Part shown: positions 14,476 through 21,770 of the stretch, piece after piece | Layout of the letters: the number at the start of each line of letters is the position of its first letter | Position numbering within the stretch: position 1 is the first letter of the stretch | Source of the DNA: Terrimicrobiaceae bacterium | GTDB taxonomy: Bacteria; Verrucomicrobiota; Verrucomicrobiia; Chthoniobacterales; Terrimicrobiaceae | DNA: 36,232 nucleotides | NCBI GenBank assembly: GCA_021463905.1 | Contig: JAJTZA010000151.1 | Coordinates: 1 to 36,232, forward strand | Direction of reading: 5' to 3' | Notes under the pieces: generated by a model | The model's database searches: none | What the model was told of the DNA's origin: nothing | The model's input: the letters and a program-made list of their open reading frames with translations, nothing else | Program-made: the position numbers and the translations under genes

Positions 14476-15135
14476 TCATTGCAGCGCGGAGAAGTTCCGA
14501 AGCTTGGTCGAGTCCAGCCGATCATCCGTGCGGACACTGCTGCACAAGTCCAGGCCGAACGGCTCCACTGTCGCGACGGCCTCCGCAACATTGGCTGCGG
14601 TCAGCCCACCGGCGAGAAAGAGTGGCACGCCCACCGCCTCACGGATGCGGCGGCTTGTCTTCCAGTCGTGAGTGCGGCCCGTGCCGCCGAGCAGCTTGAC
14701 GGGCAGCGAGGTGTCACCCGAATCGAGCAACAGTGCGTGAACGTGCTCTGCAGCCGAGCGGGCCAGTTCAATGGTCTCCGGCCCCGTGACGTGAATGACC
14801 TGCACCAGAGCGATGCCGCGAAGTTCGCGTCGCAAGTCGCGATAAACCGAAGCCTCTACATAGTCGCAAAGCTGGAGTGTGTTAGTGCCGCACCGACGCT
14901 GCTGGGCGATAATGCTTTCCGCCGAGGTCGCGCTGGTAAGTAGAAACGTACCGATGGGTGGTGGAATCTGTCGGGCAATCTCCGCGATAATTTCCTCCGT
15001 GATGACCCCGGGGCCACTCGGCATCGCGGAAACCAGTCCCAAGGCGGATGCTCCACTGGCAATCGCAGCCCGTGCCTCGTCAAGCGACGCGATGCAACAG
15101 ATTTTGACTCTTGGTTTGGTTGTCACGGGAGACAT
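14476..15135 (-). CDS. Phosphoribosylanthranilate isomerase-like protein (TrpF family)
   Basis: This 219-residue TIM-barrel protein carries the TrpF landmarks in order: RVKICCIASLDEA with the catalytic-type Cys (about residue 13), LLLDSGD with the catalytic-type Asp (about 138), LLGGTGRTHDW, and the phosphate-binding FLAGGLTAANVAEAV. TrpF isomerises phosphoribosylanthranilate in tryptophan synthesis. Departures include CC instead of the usual CG after the first motif, and DLCSSVRT where TrpF has D(V/L)SSGVE. No trp genes lie nearby; the gene stands alone between relics. It may be an orphan with changed substrate. Start chosen at the ATG (15135); an in-frame upstream start at 15159 is possible. 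Confidence 0.78.
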   Translation of the reverse strand: MSPVTTKPRVKICCIASLDEARAAIASGASALGLVSAMPSGPGVITEEIIAEIARQIPPPIGTFLLTSATSAESIIAQQRRCGTNTLQLCDYVEASVYRDLRRELRGIALVQVIHVTGPETIELARSAAEHVHALLLDSGDTSLPVKLLGGTGRTHDWKTSRRIREAVGVPLFLAGGLTAANVAEAVATVEPFGLDLCSSVRTDDRLDSTKLRNFSALQ

Positions 15136-15432
15136 GCGTAGTCGCCTAAGTAATTCCACCGATCTGGATACCCGCCTTCTTCAGGCACACCACACCAAGG
15201 AGTATGTTTCCGGTCGGCTGGCAGGCGATTTTCACGGACGAGAGCGTAATCACCCGAGGAAGAAAAATAGAGCATTTTTCGCATTGCCCGATTTTTCGAA
15301 TGTCTTCACGGCGTGAGCGACCTGGCAACACATGAGAGTGATTATCCATGTTCCCCAGCAGGACAAGAGCACTGATTGCGGGTAGCGCGGCGAGGAAGGA
15401 TTCGAGCGAGATGGGTGTGAACATGGGGAAAA
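15136..15432. other. Stretch without a recognised gene, containing repeat R4
   Basis: A reverse-strand frame from about 15427 reads MFTPISLESFLAALPAISAL and continues into repeat R4. I recognise no family in it. Apart from R4 (15242-15273) nothing else was identified. Confidence 0.5.
15242..15273. repeat. Short interspersed repeat R4
   Basis: This matches R5 (17075-17106) at 28 of 32 positions. The shared core is GAGCGTARTCRCCCGAGGA. R4 lies about 105 bp upstream of the TrpF-like start; R5 lies about 35 bp upstream of the unknown gene at 16561-17040. Confidence 0.75.
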
Positions 15433-15768
15433 TCAACGGGCTAGCGCGTGTTTGAGGGAAAGGGTGTCCTCGGGACAGGCAGATCGGAGGCGGCTGTCTT
15501 CGGTGATGAGCTTGGTGCGACAACTGCGGGCGAGGACAATAAAACGGGCGTCGTAGGTACTGATGTTTTCCTGGCAGGCGATGGCGAGAGTTTGCTCCAT
15601 ATCCACACGGTGGGTGTTGGCTGGTGGCAACAGGCCTACGGCTCGTCGTTGGATTTCGAGCACCTCAGCGACAGGGTGGATCGTTTGTCGGCTGTACCGA
15701 TTTCCCCAAGTGCCGATACACCCGCCCGGCATAGGGCGAATTTCGATAATCCAAAAACATGATCGCAC
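15433..15768 (-). pseudogene. Truncated PIN-domain toxin (C-terminal part)
   Basis: The second half reads TLAIACQENISTYDARFIVL and CRTKLITEDSRLRSACP, the central and C-terminal parts of a VapC-type PIN domain with the Asp residues of STYDA and TEDSRL. The N-terminal LLDTN strand with the first Asp is missing. The frame instead begins in unrelated sequence next to the SRAP fragment at 15784. No antitoxin gene lies alongside. It is probably inactive. Confidence 0.7.
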
Positions 15769-15773
15769 ATTTG

Positions 15774-15795
15774 AAAATGGGTGTTAACCAAGACG
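15774..15795. repeat. 22-bp motif at the broken end of SRAP copy 1
   Basis: On the minus strand the core reads CTTGGTTAACACCCATTTT. The same 22 bp, with one mismatch, occurs at 19598-19619, and a shorter version (CTTGGTTAG) lies at the right edge of the IS. It may be the end of a lost mobile element. Confidence 0.6.
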
Positions 15796-15990
15796 AGCCA
15801 CGGTTTCCCCACGGGCATTAAAAAGGGGGCGACTCAGCGTGCCGTCCCCTCGCCGGATTACTGGCAACCCCCAGGTGGCGCACTGGGCTTTCCTGCCCGG
15901 GCCATGTGCAACTCGCCGCACGATGGGAATGATCTCCGTGGGAGCCACGTTGAAACGAGCGTCCACGAATCCCTCCGGTGCCCTCATCAA
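15784..15990 (-). pseudogene. SRAP/YedK-type peptidase fragment, copy 1
   Basis: The frame reads GFVDARFNVAPTEIIPIVR, then CATWGLP and NARGETVAR, the N-terminal third of an SRAP (HMCES/YedK) protein, which crosslinks to abasic sites in single-stranded DNA. The start with catalytic Cys2 (MCGR) is missing here. The 3' end stops at LG plus a stop made by CTTGGTTAAC. It is about 90% identical over about 200 bp to copy 2 (18806-19057) and breaks at the same codon. Confidence 0.75.
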
Positions 15991-16079
15991 CAACAAGACG
16001 ACGAGTACTAGCGATGCGATTCTTCGTGATGGGCCATCGTAAACTGGTGTGAAATATAAGTTAGGGAGTGATCCGAGGT

Positions 16080-16499
16080 TTATTGTGGATCGTAGAAGAA
16101 TCCTGAAACATTTGGCGGGCATGGGGCGGCGACGTAGGGTTCTCCCCATTCTTCCATATCGTTATTGGCGCAAATATCTTCGGGGGGAACCCCGTTGTAT
16201 TCGGCAACAAGCTTCTCTAGGTTTCTAATAATTTGCGCGTCTGGAAAATAGGGGATGCCGTCCTTGATTCTCTTTTTTACGGAAGGAGGAGTTTCTACAT
16301 ATTTCCCGATGGATGCCTTTTTTTCTTCTGGCGACATCTTGGACAGGTTGACCGGAGGTGGCAGTTTGTGAAGCTCGGCTTCGATTTCTTCGAGCCGCTC
16401 AACGGCCTCCTTTCCGGTTATGTATTCGACTTCTATTGGTGGTAGTTTGACAGGAGCCGTCTGCATGTTTTCGTTTTCGTTTATAGATTTATTTTTCAT
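16080..16499 (-). CDS. Unknown protein, 139 residues
   Basis: I do not recognise this protein. It starts with a polar MKNKSINENEN stretch; a second in-frame ATG follows at codon 12. It then has an acidic helical part (EAVERLEEIEAELHKLPPPV), SPEEKKASIGKYVETPPSVK, and a C-terminus rich in Pro and Cys (PPEDICANNDMEEW, PCPPNVSGF). It has no signal peptide or membrane segment. Base composition is clearly AT-richer than the core genes, suggesting transfer. It lies 62 bp behind the unknown gene at 16561-17040 in the same direction, so the two probably form one operon. Confidence 0.6.
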   Translation of the reverse strand: MKNKSINENENMQTAPVKLPPIEVEYITGKEAVERLEEIEAELHKLPPPVNLSKMSPEEKKASIGKYVETPPSVKKRIKDGIPYFPDAQIIRNLEKLVAEYNGVPPEDICANNDMEEWGEPYVAAPCPPNVSGFFYDPQ

Positions 16500-16560
16500 G
16501 GTCGTTTGTGGATTGTTCTATCTGTTCTTTTTGTGTTGGTTGGTTGGTTGTGACATGGCT

Positions 16561-17040
16561 TTATGGGGTCGGGTTGGCGGGCGGCGGTTGTTTTAGTGAT
16601 TGCATCCACGGAATACGCGGGACAATTTGGAAATACGCTGGGAGTTGCAATCTTTTTCGCGGGGTGAAGTGTTCTCCGCTTCGTTCGCCAGTCCATACGG
16701 AAAACAAGTATTCCTTTCCTATATCCTCGGGTGTTGGGCATCGGTTGTATTGCGCCTCGTGAAGGTGGAAGGAAAATGGTTCATCAGAGCCGTCGTCGAG
16801 CAGTATCTCCAATGAGAACTCGTCACCCGTTGGTTTATTGCAAAATGATACGGCTGCGTATTCCGCATTGGTACGCATATCCGGGATGAATTGGTTTTCC
16901 CTTGTCGGGACGAGGAGACGAATGGCTCCTGCATTTATGGATGCGTAGAAGACGCCTCTTTCGTTCATTTCGGTTTCCCAAAAATTTGTAGAAGTGATTT
17001 CGGGGCCGTCGTTATTGATTTTAAGGATAGATGGATACAT
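16561..17040 (-). CDS. Unknown protein, 159 residues
   Basis: I cannot name this family. The protein looks like a genuine soluble globular protein: YPSILKINNDGPEITSTNFW, then GVFYASINAGAIRLLVP, DMRTNAEYAAVSF, EILLDDGSDEPFSFHL, EYLFSVWTG and a C-terminal QIVPRIPWM followed by a Pro-rich tail. The regular strand-like pattern and full-length frame argue that it is coding. Composition is AT-rich like its downstream partner. Repeat R5 ends about 35 bp ahead of the ATG and may carry the promoter. Confidence 0.65.
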   Translation of the reverse strand: MYPSILKINNDGPEITSTNFWETEMNERGVFYASINAGAIRLLVPTRENQFIPDMRTNAEYAAVSFCNKPTGDEFSLEILLDDGSDEPFSFHLHEAQYNRCPTPEDIGKEYLFSVWTGERSGEHFTPRKRLQLPAYFQIVPRIPWMQSLKQPPPANPTP

Positions 17041-17074
17041 AGTTGATGTGATGGTAAATTGTTTTTACAGAAGA

Positions 17075-17106
17075 GAGCGTAGTCGCCCGAGGAGGAAAAA
17101 GAGAGC
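17075..17106. repeat. Short interspersed repeat R5
   Basis: Copy of R4 (15242-15273), 28 of 32 positions identical, located just upstream of the unknown gene pair. Confidence 0.75.
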
Positions 17107-17328
17107 GTTTTCGCATGGGCAATTTTCTCCTTCGGAGCCGTCAAGAACAGCATCGCCAACCAGCTGCGATTTACCCGCCCGGCGTGAATTTCGAGTCCCG
17201 TTCAATATGGATCCCCAGATGCATCTTCCAAATTCGGGGATCCGATTGGGCGGCATTTTCATCATCCACACCCGACTCAATCCCCGCAGACGCCCAATTC
17301 AAGCGGGTTTCGGGGCATCCGACCCATT

Positions 17329-17348
17329 GGTTAACAGAGCTGTTAACC
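17329..17348. repeat. Palindrome adjoining the left IS end
   Basis: GGTTAACAG-AG-CTGTTAACC is a 9-bp perfect inverted repeat overlapping the first bases of the left IS terminus. It may be the insertion target or part of the terminus. Confidence 0.6.
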
Positions 17349-18805
17349 CCAATACTGTTCATTTAGTAGATTTTTTTGTGGATTGTTCTCGTCTCCCTGC
17401 ACATAGTCGGCCCACGCGATCTTCGGATTGGATAGCCGGACATCTTTCGTTTGAACCCGCGTGGCCCAAATCGTCCCTTGCGAGGCGGGATCCTCTCGTG
17501 GAGAATTTCTCTCACTACGGTTTCCATCCAAGGTGCGATGGCCTCAGGGGGAAAGGGCTGGCATGGCTGCCAGTTTTCGACGAATCACCCGAATGGCGTG
17601 AGTGAAAGACAATCGATCCGGGTCGAGGTTTTGTCGTAAGGCCGCCTCGTTCATCAGGGATCGAACGGCCCGATGGGCCAGCATCATGCCGTAAAACTCC
17701 TGCTCGACGAGTTCAGGAGTCTTGCTGCGAAGGACGACCTGACCGCCACGCATGTGAGTTTTAAATTCATCGAGGGTCACTTCAATTTCCCAGCGTTCCG
17801 GGTAGAGAGCAGCCAGTTCGTGAGCGGGATACTTTTCCGCATCAGTCAGTGTGGTGATCAAACGGTAGAGCGGCTCGGCATCTTCGACACCCTCAAGTTG
17901 ATATTCAATAACCCGCACGACGAGTCCATTGCGCTTTTTCCGTTTGTCTTTTTCGGTGGGATAGACCCCGGACAGGTAAGAGCCATCAGCAAGAACTTCC
18001 TCGACGGGCAAGTCCGCATTGGATCGCGTGCGCCATAACAGCGATGCCCCGGTGGAACGCGCTTTTTGCCACAGCGAGAAGCTCGGATAGAGCCGGTCTG
18101 CCAGGCACAACATGCCCCTACACAGATGCTCGACGAGTTCAGTCGCAAGAGTCAGCTCGTGGGTGGCATAGGAACCCATGCGCACCGCGAAAATCGCATG
18201 AGGTCCATTCTCGCAAAGCGCAACGAAGCGAAGTTGAGGAAAAGCCGACTGGCCCCGGCTCGATTCCTGGCGACCGAACCGGGCGAGGTTCTCCGCCGTA
18301 TCGGGAACATCAAGAGTGCTCCCGTCAATGGAAACCAGGCGCAAACCTCGGTAAAAAGCTCCCGGCTGGCCCTCCGTTGCCATCGGAACTGCACTCTCCT
18401 GCCACAAAGCCCGTAACGGAGCCGCTCCCAATCGTGTGCGCGCTTGGGAGATCGCCGCCTTCCCCGCCGCTTTGATTCCCGTGGAAGCTCCACCCAACCA
18501 CTGAAGGCCCTCAACCAGTGAGCGCAGAACTTCCCCGGTGGAAACCGCCATGAACAGACCAAGGGCGATCACGTAATGAACCAGCGCCTCAGCAGGTAAA
18601 TCTCTCACCCGCCTACTCTGGAGTCCCATCCTCACAAGGATGCTTCGTATCCGCTCGCGCGGATATGTCCGGGCCAGAACGCCGATGCTCATGTGCTCGG
18701 CGATCCGACCCCCAACGCTCATTGTCATTGCGTTTCGTGCCATGGCAAAGCCGATCATGCCCAGAGCAAACCCTGGTAGCAATACTTAAGTGAACAGTAT
18801 TGGGG
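17347..18805 (-). mobile_element. IS4-family insertion sequence
   Basis: The element is about 1.46 kb. Terminal inverted repeats are visible: CCCCAATACTGTTCATTTA at 17347-17365, and its complement with one change (C for T at position 16) at 18787-18805. GTTA precedes both ends. It encodes a single DDE transposase on the minus strand. I find no clear target duplication (TTAA left, CTAA right). The right end lies directly against SRAP copy 2. Confidence 0.85.
17363..18782 (-). pseudogene. IS4-family transposase, frameshifted near the C-terminus
   Basis: The uninterrupted frame (17544-18782, 412 residues) has the DDE residues in SIDGSTLDVPDT and CLADRLYP. It also has the IS4 YREK block YPERWEIEVTLDEFK (Y-x2-R-x3-E-x6-K). 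It stops at ALSP. In the next frame the sequence continues smoothly as EAIAPWMETVVREIL and ends KKIY at 17363, close to the left terminus. The shift falls at a run of five G (plus strand 17547-17551), consistent with one inserted base. Activity may be lost unless the tail is dispensable. The likely start is the ATG at 18782 or, by family likeness, 18743. Confidence 0.85.
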
Positions 18806-19057
18806 CTAACCAAGGCGGAACACGGTTTCCCCACGGGTATTAAAAAGGTGGCGACTCAGGGTGCCGTCCCGTCGCTGGATTGCTGGCAACCCCCAGGTGG
18901 CGCACTGGGCTTTCCTGCCCGGGCTATGTGCAGCTTGCCGCAAGATTGGGATGCTCTCCGTGGGAGCCACGTTAAAACGACCGTCCACGAATCCCTCCGG
19001 TGCCTCGACTCCAAACCGCCCCCAAGGGATATTGGCAAAATTGGTTCTGCCGCACAT
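18806..19057 (-). pseudogene. SRAP/YedK-type peptidase fragment, copy 2, with intact N-terminus
   Basis: The 83-residue frame starts MCGRTNFA with the catalytic Cys2 of the SRAP family, and contains RFNVAPTESIPI, ATWGLP and NTRGETVFR, then ends LG-stop at the IS border. Full-length SRAP proteins have about 200 residues or more, so the Glu and His active-site residues are absent. The break coincides with the IS right end. About 90% identical over about 200 bp to copy 1 at 15784-15990. Confidence 0.8.
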
Positions 19058-19193
19058 TACGAATTAAAGCTGCTCTCGATCCGCTCGATTCACCATGGGT
19101 CAAACGCCCGAGTCTAATTGGAACCGCATGCCCGATGGTATGAGGCCCGTTGCCGATCAATACTCAGTCACAGGGATCCGATTCCAGGGGTGC

Positions 19194-19234
19194 AGTCGGA
19201 GGACTCGCCTCCGCTACACTCTTTATTGTTCGAC
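19194..19234 (-). repeat. Short interspersed repeat R3 with hairpin
   Basis: It contains CGGAGG-ACTCG-CCTCCG (19198-19214), a 6-bp perfect stem. On the minus strand it begins GTCGAACAATAAAGAGTG at the base following the PEP-CTERM stop codon. It is the clearest copy of the R1-R3 family. Confidence 0.8.
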
Positions 19235-19420
19235 CTATTTTCTCCTTCTGCGGAGTAGCGCGAATACCACTCCCGATCCGGCAAGGAACAAGCCAATGCT
19301 GTTCGGTTCGGGAACAGCCGTGACGGTCACGGAGTCCACCCACACGTCGCCTCCCCCCGTGGAAACATCGGTGATTGTCAGAAGGGTGGAATTACCCGTC
19401 GCTACAAAGTTCAGCGACAA
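19235..19420 (-). pseudogene. C-terminal piece of a PEP-CTERM sorted protein
   Basis: The frame ends VTAVPEPNSIGLFLAGSGVV then FALLRRRRK: a VPEP motif, a hydrophobic span and an Arg/Lys cluster. This is the sorting tail processed by exosortase in bacteria that make exopolysaccharide. Upstream, STLLTITDVSTGGGDVWVDS looks like the end of a beta-sandwich domain. No signal peptide or full N-terminal domain is found in frame; the sequence before about 19440 seems unrelated. It is probably a gene remnant. Confidence 0.7.
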
Positions 19421-19690
19421 CGGAATCCAGACATTCTTGGTATCGGCGAGCGTAGATTATCAAGTTTATTTTTTGGGTTTGGCGGGGCAAAAACTGCGGT
19501 CAGGCTGGGGTCACATTGCATTCGGGTGAGGAATTCCAGATCACGGGGATCGTTGCGGACCACCTCCACGAGTGCCTTGATCGGATTGGCGCACCAAAAA
19601 ATGGGTGTTAACCAAGGCGCACCGGATTCAGATGATGGACGCCCGTCCTGGCTGGACAATCCCATAAACAGAGGATAGGCTCGGGAACGA
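19421..19690. other. Stretch without a recognised gene
   Basis: A reverse-strand frame here reads NPIKALVEVVRNDPRDLEFL and then TRMQCDPSLTAV, but I cannot assign it. The segment also contains the 22-bp motif at 19598-19619 and the flanking 8-bp repeats GGCGCACC (19588-19595 and 19616-19623). Confidence 0.5.
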
Positions 19691-20734
19691 GTGAAAAAGG
19701 CAGCTTCATCGGGTCTTCCGTGTTTGGTGGAGGAGGTAGACGAGTTTTTGAGTGCGCCGGAGCCTGGTGTGGTGGAGTCGTTGGCGCGGGGTTCGGGGAA
19801 TTATCTGGTGTTGGGAGCCGGTGGGAAGATGGGTTTTCATGTGTGTCGGATGTTGCGGCGGGGGCTGGATGCGGCAGGGGTGGCTGGCCGGGTGATTGGG
19901 GTTTCGCGTTTTGGGAATGCGGCGGATCGGGCGGCATTTGAGAAAGCGGGGATCGAGACGATCGTCTGCGATCTTTCCGATGCGGTGGGCGTGGAGAGTC
20001 TTGCTCCCGAGGACAATGTGATTTTCATGGCGGGCGCAAAGTTTGGTACGTCCGACCGTCCCGACATCCTGCAGCGGATGAATGTGGAAATGCCCCGGCT
20101 TGTGGCGGAGCATTTCCGGAGTTCGCGGATCACGGCGTTTTCGACGGGTTGCGTGTACTCGTATGTGCCGACAACTTCGCGGGGAGCGACAGAGGACTCA
20201 CCGACCGAGCCGGTGGGTGAATATGCGTTGTCCTGTCTCGGGCGCGAGAGGGCGTTTCAGGAGGCCTCGCTTCGCCATGGGACAAAGGTTGTGCTGATCC
20301 GTCTCAACTATTCGGTCGAGTTCCGCTATGGGGTGCTTGTGGATATTGCCGGAAAAGTTCTGCGGGGTGAACCCGTGGATGTGGGTGTCGGCCATGTGAA
20401 TCTTATCTGGCAGCGGGATGCGGTTGCCCACACCCTGCTGGCCCAGGAGTATGCGGAGAGTCCCGCGCTGCCTCTCAATGTGACAGGACGGCAGGTTTAT
20501 CGCGTGCGGGAGTTGGCCGAACGTTTCGGCAGGATTTTTGGAAAGCCGCCGGTGTTCACCGGGAGCGAAGCGGCGGAAGTCTGGCTCAGCGATGCTTCCA
20601 GAGCCTGTGCGCTGTTTGGAGACCCGCCGACAGGGATTGACCAGATGATTGACTGGGTGGCCGCATGGCTCCAGGCAGAGCTGCCCACCTTAAACAAACC
20701 GACAGGATTCGAGAAACGTGATGGAAAATTCTAA
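19691..20734 (+). CDS. NAD-dependent epimerase/dehydratase-like protein, catalytic Lys absent
   Basis: This 347-residue extended SDR-type protein has a Rossmann glycine motif LGAGGKMGFHV (about residue 40), CDLSD for the adenine side, and FSTGCVYSY for the Ser strand. It also has EYALSCLGRE where sugar-nucleotide epimerases usually have YxxxK. Here the Lys place is Cys, so the common epimerase proton relay is changed. The GTG start at 19691 follows GGGAACGA. It overlaps the DapA-like gene downstream by 14 bp, so the products probably act on one substrate. Substrate unknown. Confidence 0.8.
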   Translation: MKKAASSGLPCLVEEVDEFLSAPEPGVVESLARGSGNYLVLGAGGKMGFHVCRMLRRGLDAAGVAGRVIGVSRFGNAADRAAFEKAGIETIVCDLSDAVGVESLAPEDNVIFMAGAKFGTSDRPDILQRMNVEMPRLVAEHFRSSRITAFSTGCVYSYVPTTSRGATEDSPTEPVGEYALSCLGRERAFQEASLRHGTKVVLIRLNYSVEFRYGVLVDIAGKVLRGEPVDVGVGHVNLIWQRDAVAHTLLAQEYAESPALPLNVTGRQVYRVRELAERFGRIFGKPPVFTGSEAAEVWLSDASRACALFGDPPTGIDQMIDWVAAWLQAELPTLNKPTGFEKRDGKF

Positions 20735-21770
20735 ACTTCGTCAGCACTTGCAACGGGGCCAGGTGATTCCGGCGCTGCCGCTGGCTCTTGACGCCAACCG
20801 GAAGTGGTCGCAGCGGCACCAACGCGGCCTGGTTCGCTACTATTTCGAGGCGGGAGCGGGAGGGCTGGCTGTGGCGGTTCATTCGACCCAGTTCGAGATT
20901 CGCGAGCCCCAGCACGCACTCTTCGAGCCGGTGCTGCGGTTGGCTGCCGAGGAGGCGGCTACTCTGTGTGCGCGCACCGGGCAGGAGCGGCCCTTCCCGC
21001 TGATTGCCGGTCTGTGCGGACGCACGGATCAGGCGGTTCGCGAGGCCGGTCTGGCGCGCGAACTGGGCTATGCGGCGGGACTGCTGAGCCTGAGCGCATG
21101 GAAGGACGACGCACTGGAAGACCTGATCGCGCATTGCCGCGCAGTGGCCAACGTCATCCCGCTGGTCGGCTTCTATCTCCAACCCGCCGTGGGTGGACGA
21201 ATTTTATCCTACGAATTCTGGCGGCACTTCTCGGAAATCCCGCAGGTTGTCGCCATTAAAATGGCACCCTTCAACCGATACCAGACCATTGATGTGGTGC
21301 GCGCGGTGATCGAATCCGGTCGCGAGGACATCGCACTCTACACGGGGAACGACGACAACATCATCCTGGATTTGTTGACACCCTGGAGGTTCGGAACCGC
21401 CACACGATATATCACCGGCGGGCTGCTCGGCCAGTTTGGTGTTTGGACACACGCGGCGGTACAGCTTTTCCACGACCTCCAGGCCGTGCGCGCTCTCCCG
21501 CAGATTCCGACCGAGTGGCTCGCCAAAAACACAGCACTCACGGATGCCAACGCGGCCGTCTTTGACGCGGCCAACCGCTTTCACGGATGTCTGCCCGGCA
21601 TCCACGAGGTCTTGCGCCGCCAGGGCCTGCTGCCCACCACCCTTTGCCTCAATCCCCAGGAAGTGCTTTCTCCGGGCCAGGCCGAGGAAATTTCGCGGGT
21701 GGCCGCCGCGTACCCGTGGCTGACAGATGATGCCTTTGTCGCCGAACATCGGGAGCACTGGCTGAGCTGA
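20721..21770 (+). CDS. Dihydrodipicolinate synthase-family aldolase/lyase (DapA-like)
   Basis: This 349-residue class I aldolase-fold protein has the Schiff-base Lys in VVAIKMAPFNRYQ, VIPALPLALDANRKW near the N-terminus and GTATRYITGG later. The family joins or splits pyruvate-type keto acids. True lysine synthesis is unlikely, given the neighbours and sequence differences. Start: ATG at 20721, with a GTG just ahead at 20718. Its stop overlaps the start of sdaAB by one base. With the epimerase-like gene it probably forms a catabolic pair for a sugar acid or hydroxy-amino acid. Confidence 0.82.
   Translation: MENSKLRQHLQRGQVIPALPLALDANRKWSQRHQRGLVRYYFEAGAGGLAVAVHSTQFEIREPQHALFEPVLRLAAEEAATLCARTGQERPFPLIAGLCGRTDQAVREAGLARELGYAAGLLSLSAWKDDALEDLIAHCRAVANVIPLVGFYLQPAVGGRILSYEFWRHFSEIPQVVAIKMAPFNRYQTIDVVRAVIESGREDIALYTGNDDNIILDLLTPWRFGTATRYITGGLLGQFGVWTHAAVQLFHDLQAVRALPQIPTEWLAKNTALTDANAAVFDAANRFHGCLPGIHEVLRRQGLLPTTLCLNPQEVLSPGQAEEISRVAAAYPWLTDDAFVAEHREHWLS

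Noticed and set aside
11450-19690. A classical integron
   Set aside because: Same-strand cassettes and stop-abutting repeats suggest it, but no intI-like gene is visible and the boxes do not fit RYYYAAC or GTTRRRY.
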